A stretch of 64,000 bases of DNA from Diphasiastrum complanatum (Eukaryota > Streptophyta > Lycopodiopsida > Lycopodiales > Lycopodiaceae): positions 20,059,761-20,123,760 of the forward strand of contig CM055104.1 in the NCBI GenBank assembly GCA_029204225.1, read 5' to 3'. Below are positions 1-10,133 of this stretch, one piece after another. Made by a program: the position numbers and the translations under genes. The notes beneath the pieces are model-generated. The model searched no databases. It was not told where the DNA came from and worked only from the letters and a program-made list of their open reading frames with translations. Numbering within the stretch: the stretch's first letter is position 1; each line of letters starts with the position of its first letter.

Positions 1-783
1 GTATGGAGATGATGGAATACTGCCCTCCAAAAATTTCCATTAAACTTACTGTCCCGGTCGCTGACTATGCCGGAAGGTAGACCGTACAATTTAAATAGCC
101 CGTCTATAAACAACCTCGCTAACTCTGGAGCTCTAACAGTTGTTTTGGTCGGAATAAAATGAGCCATTTTGGTCAGACGGTCAACTGTGACCCATATAGC
201 GTCATTACCCTTTTGGGTTTTAGGCAGGCCTACTATAAAATCCATGGAGATACTCTCCCATTTACCAGCTGGTATTTCTAAGGGCTGCAACAACCCTCCT
301 GCCTTTAAACGCTCTACTTTGTTTACTTGACATTTCTGGCAACTGGTTACATACTGTTGGACGTCCTTTTTCATAGGTCTTCTGTATGCCTGGGTGTCCC
401 TCACTAGGATTGTCATGACATTCATATAGGACCTGCTGCCTATAATCCTCTGAATTGGGGACACATACTCTATCTCTATAGAGCAAGTACTTATCCTGAA
501 TGGAATATTGTTTCCATTTGAATCCTTGAGTCAACTGACCCTCAACCACTGGGGTTTGCTTGGGTAATATAGGCTCAGAATCCTCAACGTCATCTGACGA
601 CGTATACTCGGACTCATCATCATCCTCAACGGAAGTTGCCGTATTCTTGGATGAACTGGCACCAGCCCCGGGAACTGGTTCTGGAGTCTGTAATTGTCTG
701 CTCTGGACTGAGTTCCAAATAGTAGAGAAGAATGCATCATGCTGGCACTTCCCTCTCAAGGACTCGAGTAACTCATTACAAAT
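1..783 (-). pseudogene. Ty3-gypsy integrase (partial, frameshifted)
   Basis: The integrase inserts element cDNA into the host genome. Around 300-430 the minus strand encodes the zinc-binding H-H-C-C module: two His in a HDNPSEGHPG stretch and two Cys in SCQKCQ. The catalytic core follows at 260-1, with a conserved MAHFIPTK segment and the second acidic region (IVSDRDSKF), then runs off the window. A frameshift near 370 separates the two parts. The N-terminal portion (about 500-760) is an acidic Ser/Glu-rich linker following RNase H. Family assignment is secure; function is lost. Confidence 0.8.
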
Positions 784-1355
784 CTAAGTAAAACTCAGCT
801 CGTTTATCATAGGCATTTTGCTAAGGGCATCTGCTACTGTATTGAATTTCCCCCGTCTATATCTGATAGACATATCAAACTCTTGCATCAACTCTGCCCA
901 ACGAGCTTTCCGACCTCTAAGCTCAGGTTGATTGCAAAGGTATTTGAGACTTTCATAGTCTGTCAGGACCTCAAAGTTGGCACCATACAAATAATGCCTC
1001 CAAGTCTTAAGGGCATGGAATATAGAAAAGAGTTCATTTTCATAGGCACTATACCTAGTCTGAGCTGGCTCGAGTTTTTTACTCTCGAACGCAACTGGTC
1101 GTCCACTCTGAGTTAGCACAGCACCTACTGCAAAGTCGCTAGCATCTGTTTCGACCACAAACGGCTGATTGGGGTCGACGACTTTTAAAACTGGTGCTGT
1201 AGCTAAGGCTATTTTGAGAGCATCAAAGCTCTCCTGCTGTGCGACTCCCAAATGGACTCCTTTCCCTTCCCCTTAAGAAGATTTGTCATGGGAACTGCTA
1301 TCTGAGCATATTCCTTGACAAATCGTCTGTAATATCCCGCCAAACCAAGAAAAAT
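784..1355 (-). pseudogene. Ty3-gypsy RNase H domain
   Basis: RNase H of the polyprotein, which removes RNA from the RNA:DNA hybrid. Visible residues are TDASDFAVGAVL (first Asp), the Glu in SAYENELFSIF, the Asp in LTDYESLKYL and the final Asp in NTVADALSK. The third motif has Tyr where most family members have His (TDHxSL). The frame is separated from the RT by a stop near 1356 and a shift near 1240-1280, although the intervening sequence still encodes the conserved FLGLAGYYRRFVKEY connection. Confidence 0.85.
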
Positions 1356-2501
1356 TTAAAGTTCCAAAATATTCTGAGGTCTCAGCCAACCGAGTATGGC
1401 TTTAACCTTATTCGGGTCCATCTTAATCCCATCTGACGAGATAATGTGACCCAAATATGCTACTTCTTTAACGAAGAATTGACACTTGGATTGTTTAGCA
1501 TTAAACTTATGCTTTTTGAGCAGTCGAAACACCTTTCTGAGGTGTTTTAGATGCTCCTTCCTCGTTTTGCTGTAAACGAGGATGTCATCTAAAAATACGA
1601 CTACAAACTTACCCAAGTATGGTCTGAGGACACTGTTCATCAAGGTCATAAAGGTAGCTGGAGCATTTGTGAGCCCAAATGGCATCACCTTTAACTCATA
1701 ATGACCGTGACGAGTCCTAAAAGCTGTTTTCGAGACATCTTCAACCTTAATATGGACTTGATGATATCCCGATCTGAGGTCTATTTTTCTAAAAAATTTA
1801 GCCCCGTCGAGTTGATCAAACAACTCATCTCCCCGAGGCATAGGATACTTATTCTTTATTGTGACTTTATTGAGGGCTCTGTAATTTACGCAAAGCTGCA
1901 TAGATCCCTCTTTCTTTTTCACCAATAGGACTGGTGAGGCCCATGGTGAACTACTGGTCTGAATTTGGCCTTTCCCAAGATAATCTGTTAACTGCCTAGT
2001 TATTTCTTCATCCTCTGTTCCGCTGACCCGATACGGAGGTTTAGAAACAGGTGCTGTACCTGGTACTAGGTTTATTGCATGATCTACCTTTCTGCTAGGT
2101 GGCAAACCATGTGGCAAATCTTCAGGAAAAACATCTTTAAATTTAGACAATAAAGTTTCTAATTTACTGATTTTCTGCTGTATAGAACTAGAAATAGAAA
2201 CTTCAGGAATAAACTGAAAGTCACATAAGAATACCTCATGGTCATCGTCTCCGATTAGCTGACAGAGCTCTGAACTGCAGACCATAGGACTGTTGGGAAC
2301 ATCATGCTCCCCATGCAACTGGATCTCTCGGCCTTTATGCTGAAAGCTGAGGGTGTTCTCCTGATAATTTCTGTGGAGGGAAGGTCCTAAACTGTAGAGC
2401 CAATCTCTCCCAAGAACAATGTCTATACGATCCAGGTGCATTATCTGAAAGTTTATTTCATCTTGGTACCCCTGAATACCAAGATTCAAGTTACTTACCA
2501 T
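1356..2501 (-). pseudogene. Ty3-gypsy protease C-terminus plus reverse transcriptase
   Basis: A 381-codon open stretch. Residues about 1-80 are the end of a retropepsin-like domain ([19 protein letters not shown]) without its catalytic Asp-Ser/Thr-Gly, which falls in a deletion between this frame and gag. The RT follows: [44 protein letters not shown] and the catalytic FLDD box at about 1581-1595, then the connection domain to QNILEL. The open frame starts inside the domain, so it is not a real initiation site. RT is unusually well preserved for such a damaged element. Confidence 0.88.
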
Positions 2502-2542
2502 AGTTTCCCAGATTTTCTTATCTTCACCCTTAGCTAGTGAAA

Positions 2543-2959
2543 CTATGTACCTATGCTGACTAGGTACTTCTCCCCATTAAAAGTAGGAGGCTTTAAATCT
2601 TTAAAAACACTGGGGTGAGACCGCAAAGTCTCACCCGAAACTGATGGAAGTGGAGAAGGGGATAACTGAGAAGTGGAGGGAAGGCTTCCTTTCGCGGAAC
2701 TCAAAATCAAGTCTTTGAGTTCAGCGAACGAGTCATTCACACTGGACTTGAAATTGGCTAATGCCAACTTCAGTTCGTCCACTTCTGTTACCAAATGGAG
2801 AAACTGCTCCTTGGTAACCAGTTCGTCGAGTTCTTCGGCGAACTGTTCCTGTTCTTCCATTTCCATTTGTTCTTTCCCTTTACTGTAAGCCAAGGCTTCT
2901 GTTTCAAGCTCATCAATGCCTCTCTCCGGGGGTTGATCAAGTCCCTGAAGAGTGGTCAT
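2543..2959 (-). pseudogene. Ty3-gypsy gag N-terminus (truncated)
   Basis: The frame starts at ATG (MTTLQGLDQPPERG) and encodes an acidic, coiled-coil-prone N-terminus (ELDELVTKEQFLHLVTEV) followed by [11 protein letters not shown], the usual entry to the gypsy gag core (PxFxGE). It stops just after this motif. The gag core, the CCHC knuckle and the protease N-terminus are all absent, so an internal deletion joins gag directly to late protease sequence around 2500-2543. Confidence 0.75.
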
Positions 2960-3747
2960 TTTCAGAACTGAAAGAGAGGTACCTTAACTTCTGAAGAAAA
3001 AAAAGTCAGAAAGACTAATTTACAACTATACAAGGGAAGGAAAGAAAACTTAGCTCTTTCTGAGAACTGTACTTCCACAAAGAGAATCAAGAAAAGCCCT
3101 CTTAGCTCTTCCTCAACTGCTTTCAGACCTGTGGTTCTGAGAAATCTGAATTGGAGGCGGAAAAAATGCAAAAAGATCTGAAATTTTTGCTATCCCCCCT
3201 CGCTGGTCTGACAGCATCCCAATTTGTCCATAAAAAGGTAAATCTGAAGTCCAAAAGCACCTCTGAATTCTGAAATTTCAGAAGCCCCCTGCTCGCTGAT
3301 CTGGTAGAAAAACTATTGCTCCAAATCTTTGAAGTTGGGGCCCAAAAATTTGTCCAAAATCTGGATTTTCAGAAGCACTGGCAGCGCTGACCCTGCTCTT
3401 TCCTTTTGGCTTCAAACTCGCTGAGAACTACTGAATTTTCCCCTGGAAATCAGATGCAAGTCTCTGGATTTACAGCAATGGAGGTACTTGCTTATTCCTA
3501 CTCTAATTCCGCTGGAAAATGTGTAGAAAACTCTCTGAACCCTGTGATGAACAGCTGCTTTTCCAGCGAGCTACCTACACATGGAATCTGACTTCTTACT
3601 ACTGTAATTTCTCAGTGAATTTCAAAGGTTTGAAGGCTGCATCTACAGCGATTCTCCTCCTCTATTCCTTTCTGAGAATCTAAGAGATTTTTCCTATCCT
3701 CTGATAGCTTTCTCTATTGCTGCTACTAAGCTCCCAAAGATGGAGAT
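2960..3747 (-). other. Untranslated leader of the gypsy element
   Basis: About 790 bp between the primer-binding site and the gag ATG. No open frame of note. Short motifs recur (CTGAAATTTCAGAAG-like palindromes; GCTGGTCTGACAG and GCTGATCTGGTAG variants). It would hold packaging signals in a working element, but I see no defined structure. Confidence 0.5.
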
Positions 3748-3760
3748 GGCTCTGATACCA
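3748..3760 (-). other. Primer-binding site, initiator-Met tRNA
   Basis: The minus strand reads TGGTATCAGAGCC, complementary to the 3' end of plant initiator methionine tRNA, one base inside the LTR end (CTATTACA). This fixes the element's orientation and LTR boundary. Confidence 0.9.
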
Positions 3761-3761
3761 G

Positions 3762-4124
3762 TGTAATAGATCCTAACACCACAGTAGGGCAAACACTAAC
3801 TGATCCACCCAACCTTGCCTACCCCCTGATATAAAATAAGCCCCTCCTAGCCCAGTGTGAGGACTGGTAGCATGCAACTGCCAAGTGTCGGCCACGTGTC
3901 ACTGACGTGGCCGACTGCACGTCGGGACCCAACTGGGGGCCCTGTCCTGCTGACAGGGTCCCTAGATTGTGTTAGGCCTGCCATGGCTATGAACCGTGCT
4001 GGGGCACACTATTCACACTGTTTTGCCCTGTTGGTCGTGTACATTGGACACGACCCTGACTGTGGTATCTGACCTATCTGTGTTCTCTAGGGTTCGGCAC
4101 TGGTCACGAGCTCGTAACACGTAC
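3762..4124 (-). repeat. 5' LTR of the gypsy element
   Basis: On the minus strand the segment starts TGTACGTG and ends CTATTACA, giving the TG...CA ends of an LTR (here TGTA...TACA), and it abuts the primer-binding site. A TATA-like TTTATATCAG lies near 3826-3842 (minus strand). The outer boundary is inferred from these termini and from copia coding sequence beginning immediately to the right. Confidence 0.7.
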
Positions 4125-5820
4125 ACATGTCAGTGATGTGTACTTGAGAAGCAACACAGAGAACCCTTCAAGCGGAGAACAAGCATGAGCACAACAACCC
4201 TACTGGAACTGATACACACTGACATCTGCGGGCCGATGGCCTGAATCGTTGGGGAGGTCAAGGTAATTTGTAACCTTTATAGATGATTTCAGCCGAAAAA
4301 CGTTTCTCTATTGTATCAGAACTAAAGATCAAGCAGTAGAAAAATTCAAGGAGCTCGTAAGCCAGGCTGAAACACAAACCAACAAAAGAGTGAGGCGTGT
4401 CAGATCAAACAATGGGGGTGAGTACATAGGGGATAAATTCAAGGGGTCTTGGAAATCCATCAAGAATTCATGACAGGGGCTTGCCCAAGTTTCTGTGGGC
4501 TGAGGCGGTGAGTGCAGCAACATACATCTTAAACTGCATTCTTGACAAACTGATGAGAAACTCTACGCCCAACACTACATGGAGTGGATAGAAGCCAACG
4601 GTTGAGCACATGCGGATATTTGGTTGCAAGGCATACATCCATGTGCCAGAACATACACGAAAGAAATTGGAAGGGGAATAGGATACCCCAACAATGCGCA
4701 GGGGTACAAAGTCTATGATCCTGAGAAGAGAAAGGTGGTATTGTCACAAGATGTCATTTTTAATGAAGATGAGGACATGGAAGTCAGGCAGGAACAAGCG
4801 AAGAAAGGTCACACACAAGTAGTGATCATGGACATAGGATGGGATAATTTAGCCAGGGTAATGAAAGCTGGAAACATGACTGACAGCATAGAAATAGGGC
4901 AGGAAGAAGGAAGATGACAACCAATAGTTCAAGAAATGTTAGAAGGACCCAAAAGGTCAACCAGGGAAAGGAGGCCGCCCAAAAGGTATGTGGACATGGG
5001 ACTAATAGGGCAACAACAGTCAGGGGAAGAGTTCATCAGAGAGCCTGAAAGCTGGTCAGATGCCAGGGAGAGTGCTAAGTGGAATCATTGGGAAGGGGCT
5101 ATGCAGGAGGAGCTGCAATCGATTCACACTAACAAGGCATGGGAGTTGGTTGAATTGCCCTAGGAAGGAGGGAGCAAATGGCAGGTGGACAGGTTCAAAG
5201 CGCGTCAAAGTAAAATATGGGGCAAATGGATGTGTGGACAGGTTCAAAGCGCGTCTAGTGGCCAGAGGGTTCAACCAGATCGAAGGAGTGGATTACCAAG
5301 AGACCTTCGCACCAGTCGTGAAAATGAATTCATTCAGACTGTTATTGGCATGGGCGACTGTTATTGGCATGGGGAACTGGAAGAGGAAGTGTACGCATCG
5401 GCCAGCTAGATGCAATGATGGCACTGGGAAGGTATGCCGCTTAAGAAAAGCTTTATATGGATTGAAGTAATCCACAAGAATATTGATGAGTTCTTCTTGA
5501 GTATTGGTTTTAAAAGATGTCATTCAGATAACAATGTCTATGTACTTAAGGAAACAAGAGTTTTTATGGTCATTGCACTTTATGTGGATGATATCAATAT
5601 CATTGGAAATAACAAGGACGGAGTGAAGGATTTAAAGGAATCACTTAAAGGAAGATTTGAAATGAAAGATATGGGAGAAATTCATTGTTGTTTGGGCATT
5701 CAAAAGGGACAGAGAACAGGGAATAACTTGGATGGGACAAGAGAAGTTTATCAGCACCATTGTTAAAAAATCAGAATGCAGGATTCACTTCCTATGAGCA
5801 CGCCTTTAGATCCAAGTGTC
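4125..5820 (+). pseudogene. Ty1-copia polyprotein, integrase and RT portion (interrupted element)
   Basis: Plus-strand copia fragment. From 4128 the frame gives the pre-integrase Cys motif (C-x2-CVLEKQHR) and LLELIHTDICGPM, then VTFIDDFSRKT and RSNNGGEYIGDKF of the integrase core. A deletion near 4440 removes the segment with the catalytic Glu, and the frame resumes at LPKFLWAEAVSA. The integrase tail is at 4560-4790 and the RT from about 5060, with FKARLVARGFNQIEGVDYQ and the catalytic YVDD near 5582-5592. The RT is damaged by a tandem duplication of GGACAGGTTCAAAGCGCGTC (5183-5255), a short duplication at 5339-5370 and a deletion of its central region. The frame continues after 10601. Confidence 0.85.
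5816..5820. repeat. Target-site duplication GTGTC, left copy
   Basis: GTGTC directly precedes the first LTR of the inserted element. The same five bases at 10597-10601 directly follow its third LTR. Between them the copia RT frame is split and resumes correctly. Confidence 0.85.
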
Positions 5821-6253
5821 TGTTAGAAATAATAAATGATAATGTTAGTTTCCCATAGGTTAGTTTGACCCAAAAGGTTGAGACTTGTGTAACCATGGGT
5901 TAGGTTTATTATTTAGACCATGTTAAGTTAGTTTTAGTTAAGTTGGACTCACTTTTGGTCTAGTAGTAACTCGTGGGTCCAAGTAAAGTCTAATTATGTT
6001 AAGGGACCCTATCTTGACTTTGGAGGTGCCCTATAATTAGTAGTGGGTTTGGAAGGTTCTAGAACTTAGGGTTTGGAAGACTCTAGGCCTTTGGAAGGCC
6101 TATTTATATGTACTCATTATTCATTTTTAATCATTTCCTTTCAAGCATTGCTACTACTTCTAACCCTCTTCTTCTTCTTCTTCTAATTCTTCTTCTTCTT
6201 CTTGTATATGGAGATTGAATGTTAGAAGGATCTTGGCACTTTGATTTCCTAAA
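5821..6253 (+). repeat. LTR copy 1 of the gag-only element
   Basis: Starts TGTTAGAAATAATAAATGAT and ends TTTCCTAAA next to the primer site TGGTATCAGAGCC at 6254. It holds a TATTTATATG box near 6110 and CTT repeats near 6168-6203. The canonical final CA is mutated (AA). Confidence 0.88.
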
Positions 6254-6646
6254 TGGTATCAGAGCCATGGATCTTCTATGCTTGATTTAGGGTGCCCTAC
6301 CAAAAGAGATCGTCTTCACCAGGGGATCACATAAATTTAGCACCTTTGCTGATTTTTTGGAGTGAAGATCCGTTCAATTTTGACTCTTTTCCGTTTTGCA
6401 AGAGGGCGCCACACATCAAAGGAGATAATGGGATTTTGGGCGCCCAGAAATTAGTTGGTTGTTTGCTAATTTTTCAGGTTGCAGAAAGGCGCCATTAATT
6501 ATCTTCTTCGGGACTGCTTTTTAGTCACCCACATCTGTGTAGGTTCATCCTACTTCCGTTGGTCCACTGCTGCCCTATTTTTCAGATTTGCTCCTTTGCA
6601 GGAGGGCGCCCATCTACAAGCAATTTTTATCTTTTGATTTGGCTGA

Positions 6647-6670
6647 AAAATCAGCACCCTTGCTGATTTT
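6647..6670 (+). other. Leader hairpin, copy 1
   Basis: AAAATCAGCA, loop CCCT, TGCTGATTTT: a perfect 10-bp stem with a 4-base loop in the element leader. An identical copy lies at 8542-8565 and a related one (one G-U pair) at 9617-9641. A dimerisation or packaging role is inference. Confidence 0.7.
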
Positions 6671-7075
6671 ACAAAGTGAACATCCACTTCTTTTTGCTTG
6701 TTTCCAGGCGTGGAAGAAGGTGCTAATTTTTTGTGATGATCCGATCACATTCCGAGGCTGAAAATTGGACAGCATATTACCATTTGTAGGGTGTCTACAA
6801 CAGCCCTATCTGTGTGTGTATTGTTCACACTTTTTGGCAAGAAAGAAGGGTTCCGAAAAAAGCTTTGTTGGAGGCTAACCTAATTCTTTGTTTGCTGGTT
6901 TTTTGAGTTTGTAATCAACACACAAGGATTGTAGGAGGGGCGAGTTCCTGCATCCATCTAATGTGTGGTTTCGACACATTCCGGTGCTGATTTTTTAGAT
7001 TTGGTACTTGTTGGTTTTTGTGTCTTTTCGGGCACATTTAGGGTTTGAAAAAGTTTATCTTCTTGGCTGGTTCTT

Positions 7076-7360
7076 ATGGCAAGAGATTTGGGAGCAATTC
7101 GTACTTGTTCGGACGAAGATATGTTGGATGGCACCAACTATTCTTCACGGAGTTGCAAGCTTAGGTTTTGCATCGACGTGATGATCAAGATGTTATCGGT
7201 AACAAGATCTATCTTATATCATTTGAGATTATGCAAGACCTCTAAAAGTGCTTGGGAAACACGTTTTAAAGATATACCGAATAAAGGATTCATCATCATG
7301 CTTTCTCCTCTCTACTTCATCCTCTTTGAAGGTAGAAGAGCAAAGGAATGCAAAGTTTGA
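7076..7360 (+). pseudogene. Copia-like gag N-terminus, copy 1
   Basis: ATG-initiated frame of 94 codons. MLDGTNYSSRSCKLRF resembles the LDGTNYxxWxxKM opening of copia gag (UBN2-type), and KTSKSAWETRF matches the xxAWETLxxxY segment. A frameshift after about residue 68 removes the rest relative to copy 2. In another frame downstream (7361-7575) the sequence retains a Glu-rich stretch (EELYEQASQVNVLEKAEIK) that copy 2 has lost. Confidence 0.6.
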
Positions 7361-7732
7361 TCATTGTCTTTCTACGAGTACAAGTTTGCATGGTAGAGCA
7401 TTCTTCTTCTCTTGAGCCATTTGTTGCAAATGATGGATGCATTCTTGAAGAACTTTATGAGCAAGCTTCTCAAGTTAATGTTTTGGAAAAGGCTGAAATC
7501 AAGCTTTCTTTGAAACCATTTTGTACTATTGGAGGAGGAGAAAAAATCATATCAATTAGTACATTGGTTCAAAGTGGCGTGTTGCTGGATTTTTTGGGTG
7601 TTCAAAGTGGCAAGCAGGTGGTTTTTTTCATGAAGATGCTGGACAACATGGAGTTTTGGGCAGCATGCAACGCTTTGCATTTTTTGTTGCAATTTTTCAT
7701 CCTTCATGTTTTACATTATCATTTAAGGAGGT

Positions 7733-8149
7733 TGTTAGAAATAATAAATGATAATGTTAGTTTTCCATAGGTTACTTTGACCCAAAAGGTCGAGACTTGT
7801 GTAACCATGGGTTAGGTTTATTATTTAGACCATGTTAAGTCAGTTTTAGTTAAGTTGGACCCAATTTTGATATAGTAGTAACTCGTGGGTCCAAGTAAAG
7901 TCTAATTATGCTAAGGGACCCTATCTTGACTATTGGGGGTGCCCTATAATTAGTAGTGGGTTTGGAAGGTTCTAGAACTTAGGGTTTGGAAGACTCTAGG
8001 CCCTTGGAAGGCCTATTTATATGTACTCATTATTCATTTGTAATTCATTTCCTTTCAGGCATTGCTACTACTTTCTCTCTCCCTCTTCTTCTTCTTCTTG
8101 TATATGGAGATTGAATGTTAGAAGGATCTTGGCACTTTGATTTCTTACG
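7733..8149 (+). repeat. LTR copy 2 of the gag-only element
   Basis: Starts TGTTAGAAATAATAAATGAT after the purine tract AAGGAGG and ends TTTCTTACG against a second primer site (TGGTATCAGAGCC, from 8150). It is shorter than the other copies mainly through fewer CTT repeats. Confidence 0.88.
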
Positions 8150-8541
8150 TGGTATCAGAGCCATGGATCTTCTATGCTTGATTTAGGGCGCCCTACCAAA
8201 AGAGATCGTCTTACTTAGGGATCACATAAATTCAGCACCTTTGCTGATTTTTTGGAGTGAAGATCCGTTCAATTTTGACTCTTTTCCGTTTTGCAGGAGG
8301 GCGCCACACATCAAAGGAGATAATGGGATTTTGGGCGCCCAAAAATTAGTTAGTTGTTTGCTGATTTTTCAGGTTGCAGAAAGACGCCATTAATCATCTT
8401 CTTCGGGGCTACTTTTAGGTCGCCCACATCCGTGTAGGTTTATTCTACTTCCGTTGGTCCGCTGCTGCCCTATTTTTCAGATTTGCTCCTTTGCAAGAGG
8501 CCGCCCATCTACAAGCAATTTTTATCTTCTAATTTGGCTGA

Positions 8542-8565
8542 AAAATCAGCACCCTTGCTGATTTT
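8542..8565 (+). other. Leader hairpin, copy 2
   Basis: Same perfect 10-bp stem (AAAATCAGCA / TGCTGATTTT) and CCCT loop as at 6647-6670. Confidence 0.7.
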
Positions 8566-8990
8566 ACAAAGTGAACATCCGCTTTTTTTTGCTTGTTTCC
8601 AGATGTGGAACAAGGCGCTAATTTTTTGTGATGATCCGATCACATTCTGAGGCTGAAAATTGGACAGCATATTACCATTTGTAGGGTGTTTGCAACAGCC
8701 CTATCTGTGTGTGTATTGTTCACATTTTTTGGCAAGAAAGAAGGGTTCCGGAAAAAGCTTTGTTGGAGGCTAACCTAATTTTTTGCTTGCTGGTTTTTTG
8801 AGTTTGTAATGCAATTTCAGGCTGAAATTTTCAGCACACAAGGCTTGTAGGAGGGCAGGTTCCTACATCCATCTAATGTGTGGTTTCGACACATTCCGGT
8901 GCTGATTTTTCAGATTTGATACTTGCTGGTTTTTTTGTCTTCTAGGGCACATTTAGGGTTTGAAAAAGTTTATCTTCTTGGCTGGTACTT

Positions 8991-9944
8991 ATGGCAAGAG
9001 ATTTGGGAGCAATTCGTACTTGTTCGGGCGAAGATATGTTGGATGGCATCAATTATTTTTCATGGAGTTGCAAGCTGAGATTTGGCATCGACGTGATGAT
9101 CAAGATTTTATCGGTAACAAGATCTATCTTATATCATTTGAGATTTTGCAAGACCTCTAAAAGTGCTTGGGAAACACTTTTAAAGATGTACCGAATAAAG
9201 GATTCACCATCATGGTTTTTCCTCTCTACTTCATCCTCTTTGAAGGTAGAAGAGCAAAGGCATGCAAAGTTTGATCAGTGTCTTTCTACAAATACAAGTG
9301 GCGTGTTGCTGGATTTTTTGGGTGTTCAAAGTGGCAAGCTGCTGGTTTTTTTCGTGAAGATGGTGGACAACATATTCAGCCATGGTTTATTGATCATTTT
9401 CAGCCTATGTTACATCGTGAGCATCATATTATGCATCGGGAACGGCCCGTGGAAGGTTTTTGGACAGCAAGGTCCACATTTGGAACACTTTGGACAGCAA
9501 AGTGTTGGTGATTTTGTGGCTGTTGGACAGCCTGCTACAGCCTCTTGTTGGCTGTCCGAGTCTTTGCGAGATAACAAAGCATCTTTTTACCTTGGAGAAA
9601 ACACACATGCCTCACCAAAATCAGTACCTTATGCTGATTTTCTTGTTTTGATGCTTACTTCTTATGATGACGATGTTGTCTTTCCTAGTGTTGGTGAGCA
9701 GATCATTGATAGTAAGATTCGGGAGGATGTGATGGTAAAAGAGTATCATACTCTTCTTTATGTTTCTTGTGGTAACAAGACTTATGGAATCATGTGGGAA
9801 CCATTGATGGATTGCAAATCCATATTTCGGCTTGTGGCTGGTTTTTCGGTTACTAACTTTGGATGGAGCATGCTTGTCTTCACTTTTCAACTTGATGCTA
9901 CCGCACTTCGTATTCTACATCTCTTCTACATCGAGCATGATTAG
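8991..9944 (+). pseudogene. Copia-like gag remnant, copy 2 (317 codons open)
   Basis: ATG-initiated open frame. Residues 1-65 match copy 1 and the copia gag opening (MLDGINYFSWSCKLRF, KTSKSAWETLLKMY). After about residue 90 it becomes hydrophobic and Phe-rich with no gag motif and no CCHC knuckle, so the open length is partly fortuitous following a deletion at residue about 100. No pol domain follows before the next LTR. Confidence 0.55.
9617..9641 (+). other. Variant hairpin in internal region 2
   Basis: AAAATCAGTA and TGCTGATTTT pair over 10 bp with one G-U pair around a 5-base loop. It is a third instance of the leader stem, located inside the gag-like region. Confidence 0.5.
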
Positions 9945-10133
9945 GGCTGAGATTTCGGCTACTTCGACTACTTCAAGCTAAAGTTTTTTTGGCGACATTA
10001 AGCTTGGACAACAAGCTACATCTTTTCTTTTTCGGCTACATGGAATTTTGGGCAGCATGTAACACTTTGCATTTTGTTGCAATTTTTCATACTTCATGTC
10101 ATGTTATGTTTTTACATTATCATTTAAAGAGGG

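Larger units (their letters stand above)
1..4124 (-). mobile_element. Ty3-gypsy LTR retrotransposon, degenerate, 3' end outside window
   Basis: Reading right to left the order is LTR (3762-4124), primer-binding site (3748-3760), leader, gag, protease/reverse transcriptase, RNase H and integrase, which is the Ty3-gypsy order. The 3' LTR would lie left of the window. The element is dead: most of gag and the protease active site are missing, RT ends at a stop before the RNase H, and integrase is frameshifted. Its LTR ends exactly where a plus-strand copia integrase frame resumes, so it probably inserted into that copia element. The expected 5-bp target duplicate on the right is catgt (4125-4129); the left copy cannot be seen. 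Confidence 0.85.
6254..7732 (+). other. Internal region 1: leader with GGCGCC motifs and hairpin, then gag remnant
   Basis: Begins with the primer site followed at once by ATGG. The first 800 bp are leader with several GGCGCC palindromes (for example 6402-6412, 6441-6450, 6487-6492) and a hairpin with a perfect 10-bp stem at 6647-6670. The gag-like frame begins at 7076. The region lacks about 0.65 kb that internal region 2 retains before the sequence GGAGTTTTGGGCAGCATG. Confidence 0.7.
8150..10133 (+). other. Internal region 2: leader and fuller gag remnant
   Basis: Same organisation as internal region 1 (primer site, GGCGCC-containing leader, hairpin at 8542-8565, gag-like frame from 8991). 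It retains about 0.65 kb (9371-10020) absent from region 1 but lacks about 0.2 kb corresponding to 7379-7573. The break occurs at CAAGT next to GGCGTGTTGCTGG, consistent with deletion between short direct repeats. Confidence 0.7.

Noticed and set aside
1239-1436. Plus-strand open frames over the gypsy RT and RNase H
   Set aside because: Antisense shadows of the minus-strand polyprotein.
3748-3760. tRNA-like matches (TGGTATCAGAGCC and similar), considered as tRNA genes
   Set aside because: Only the 3' 12-15 bases match, always next to LTR ends; they are primer-binding sites. No cloverleaf is present.
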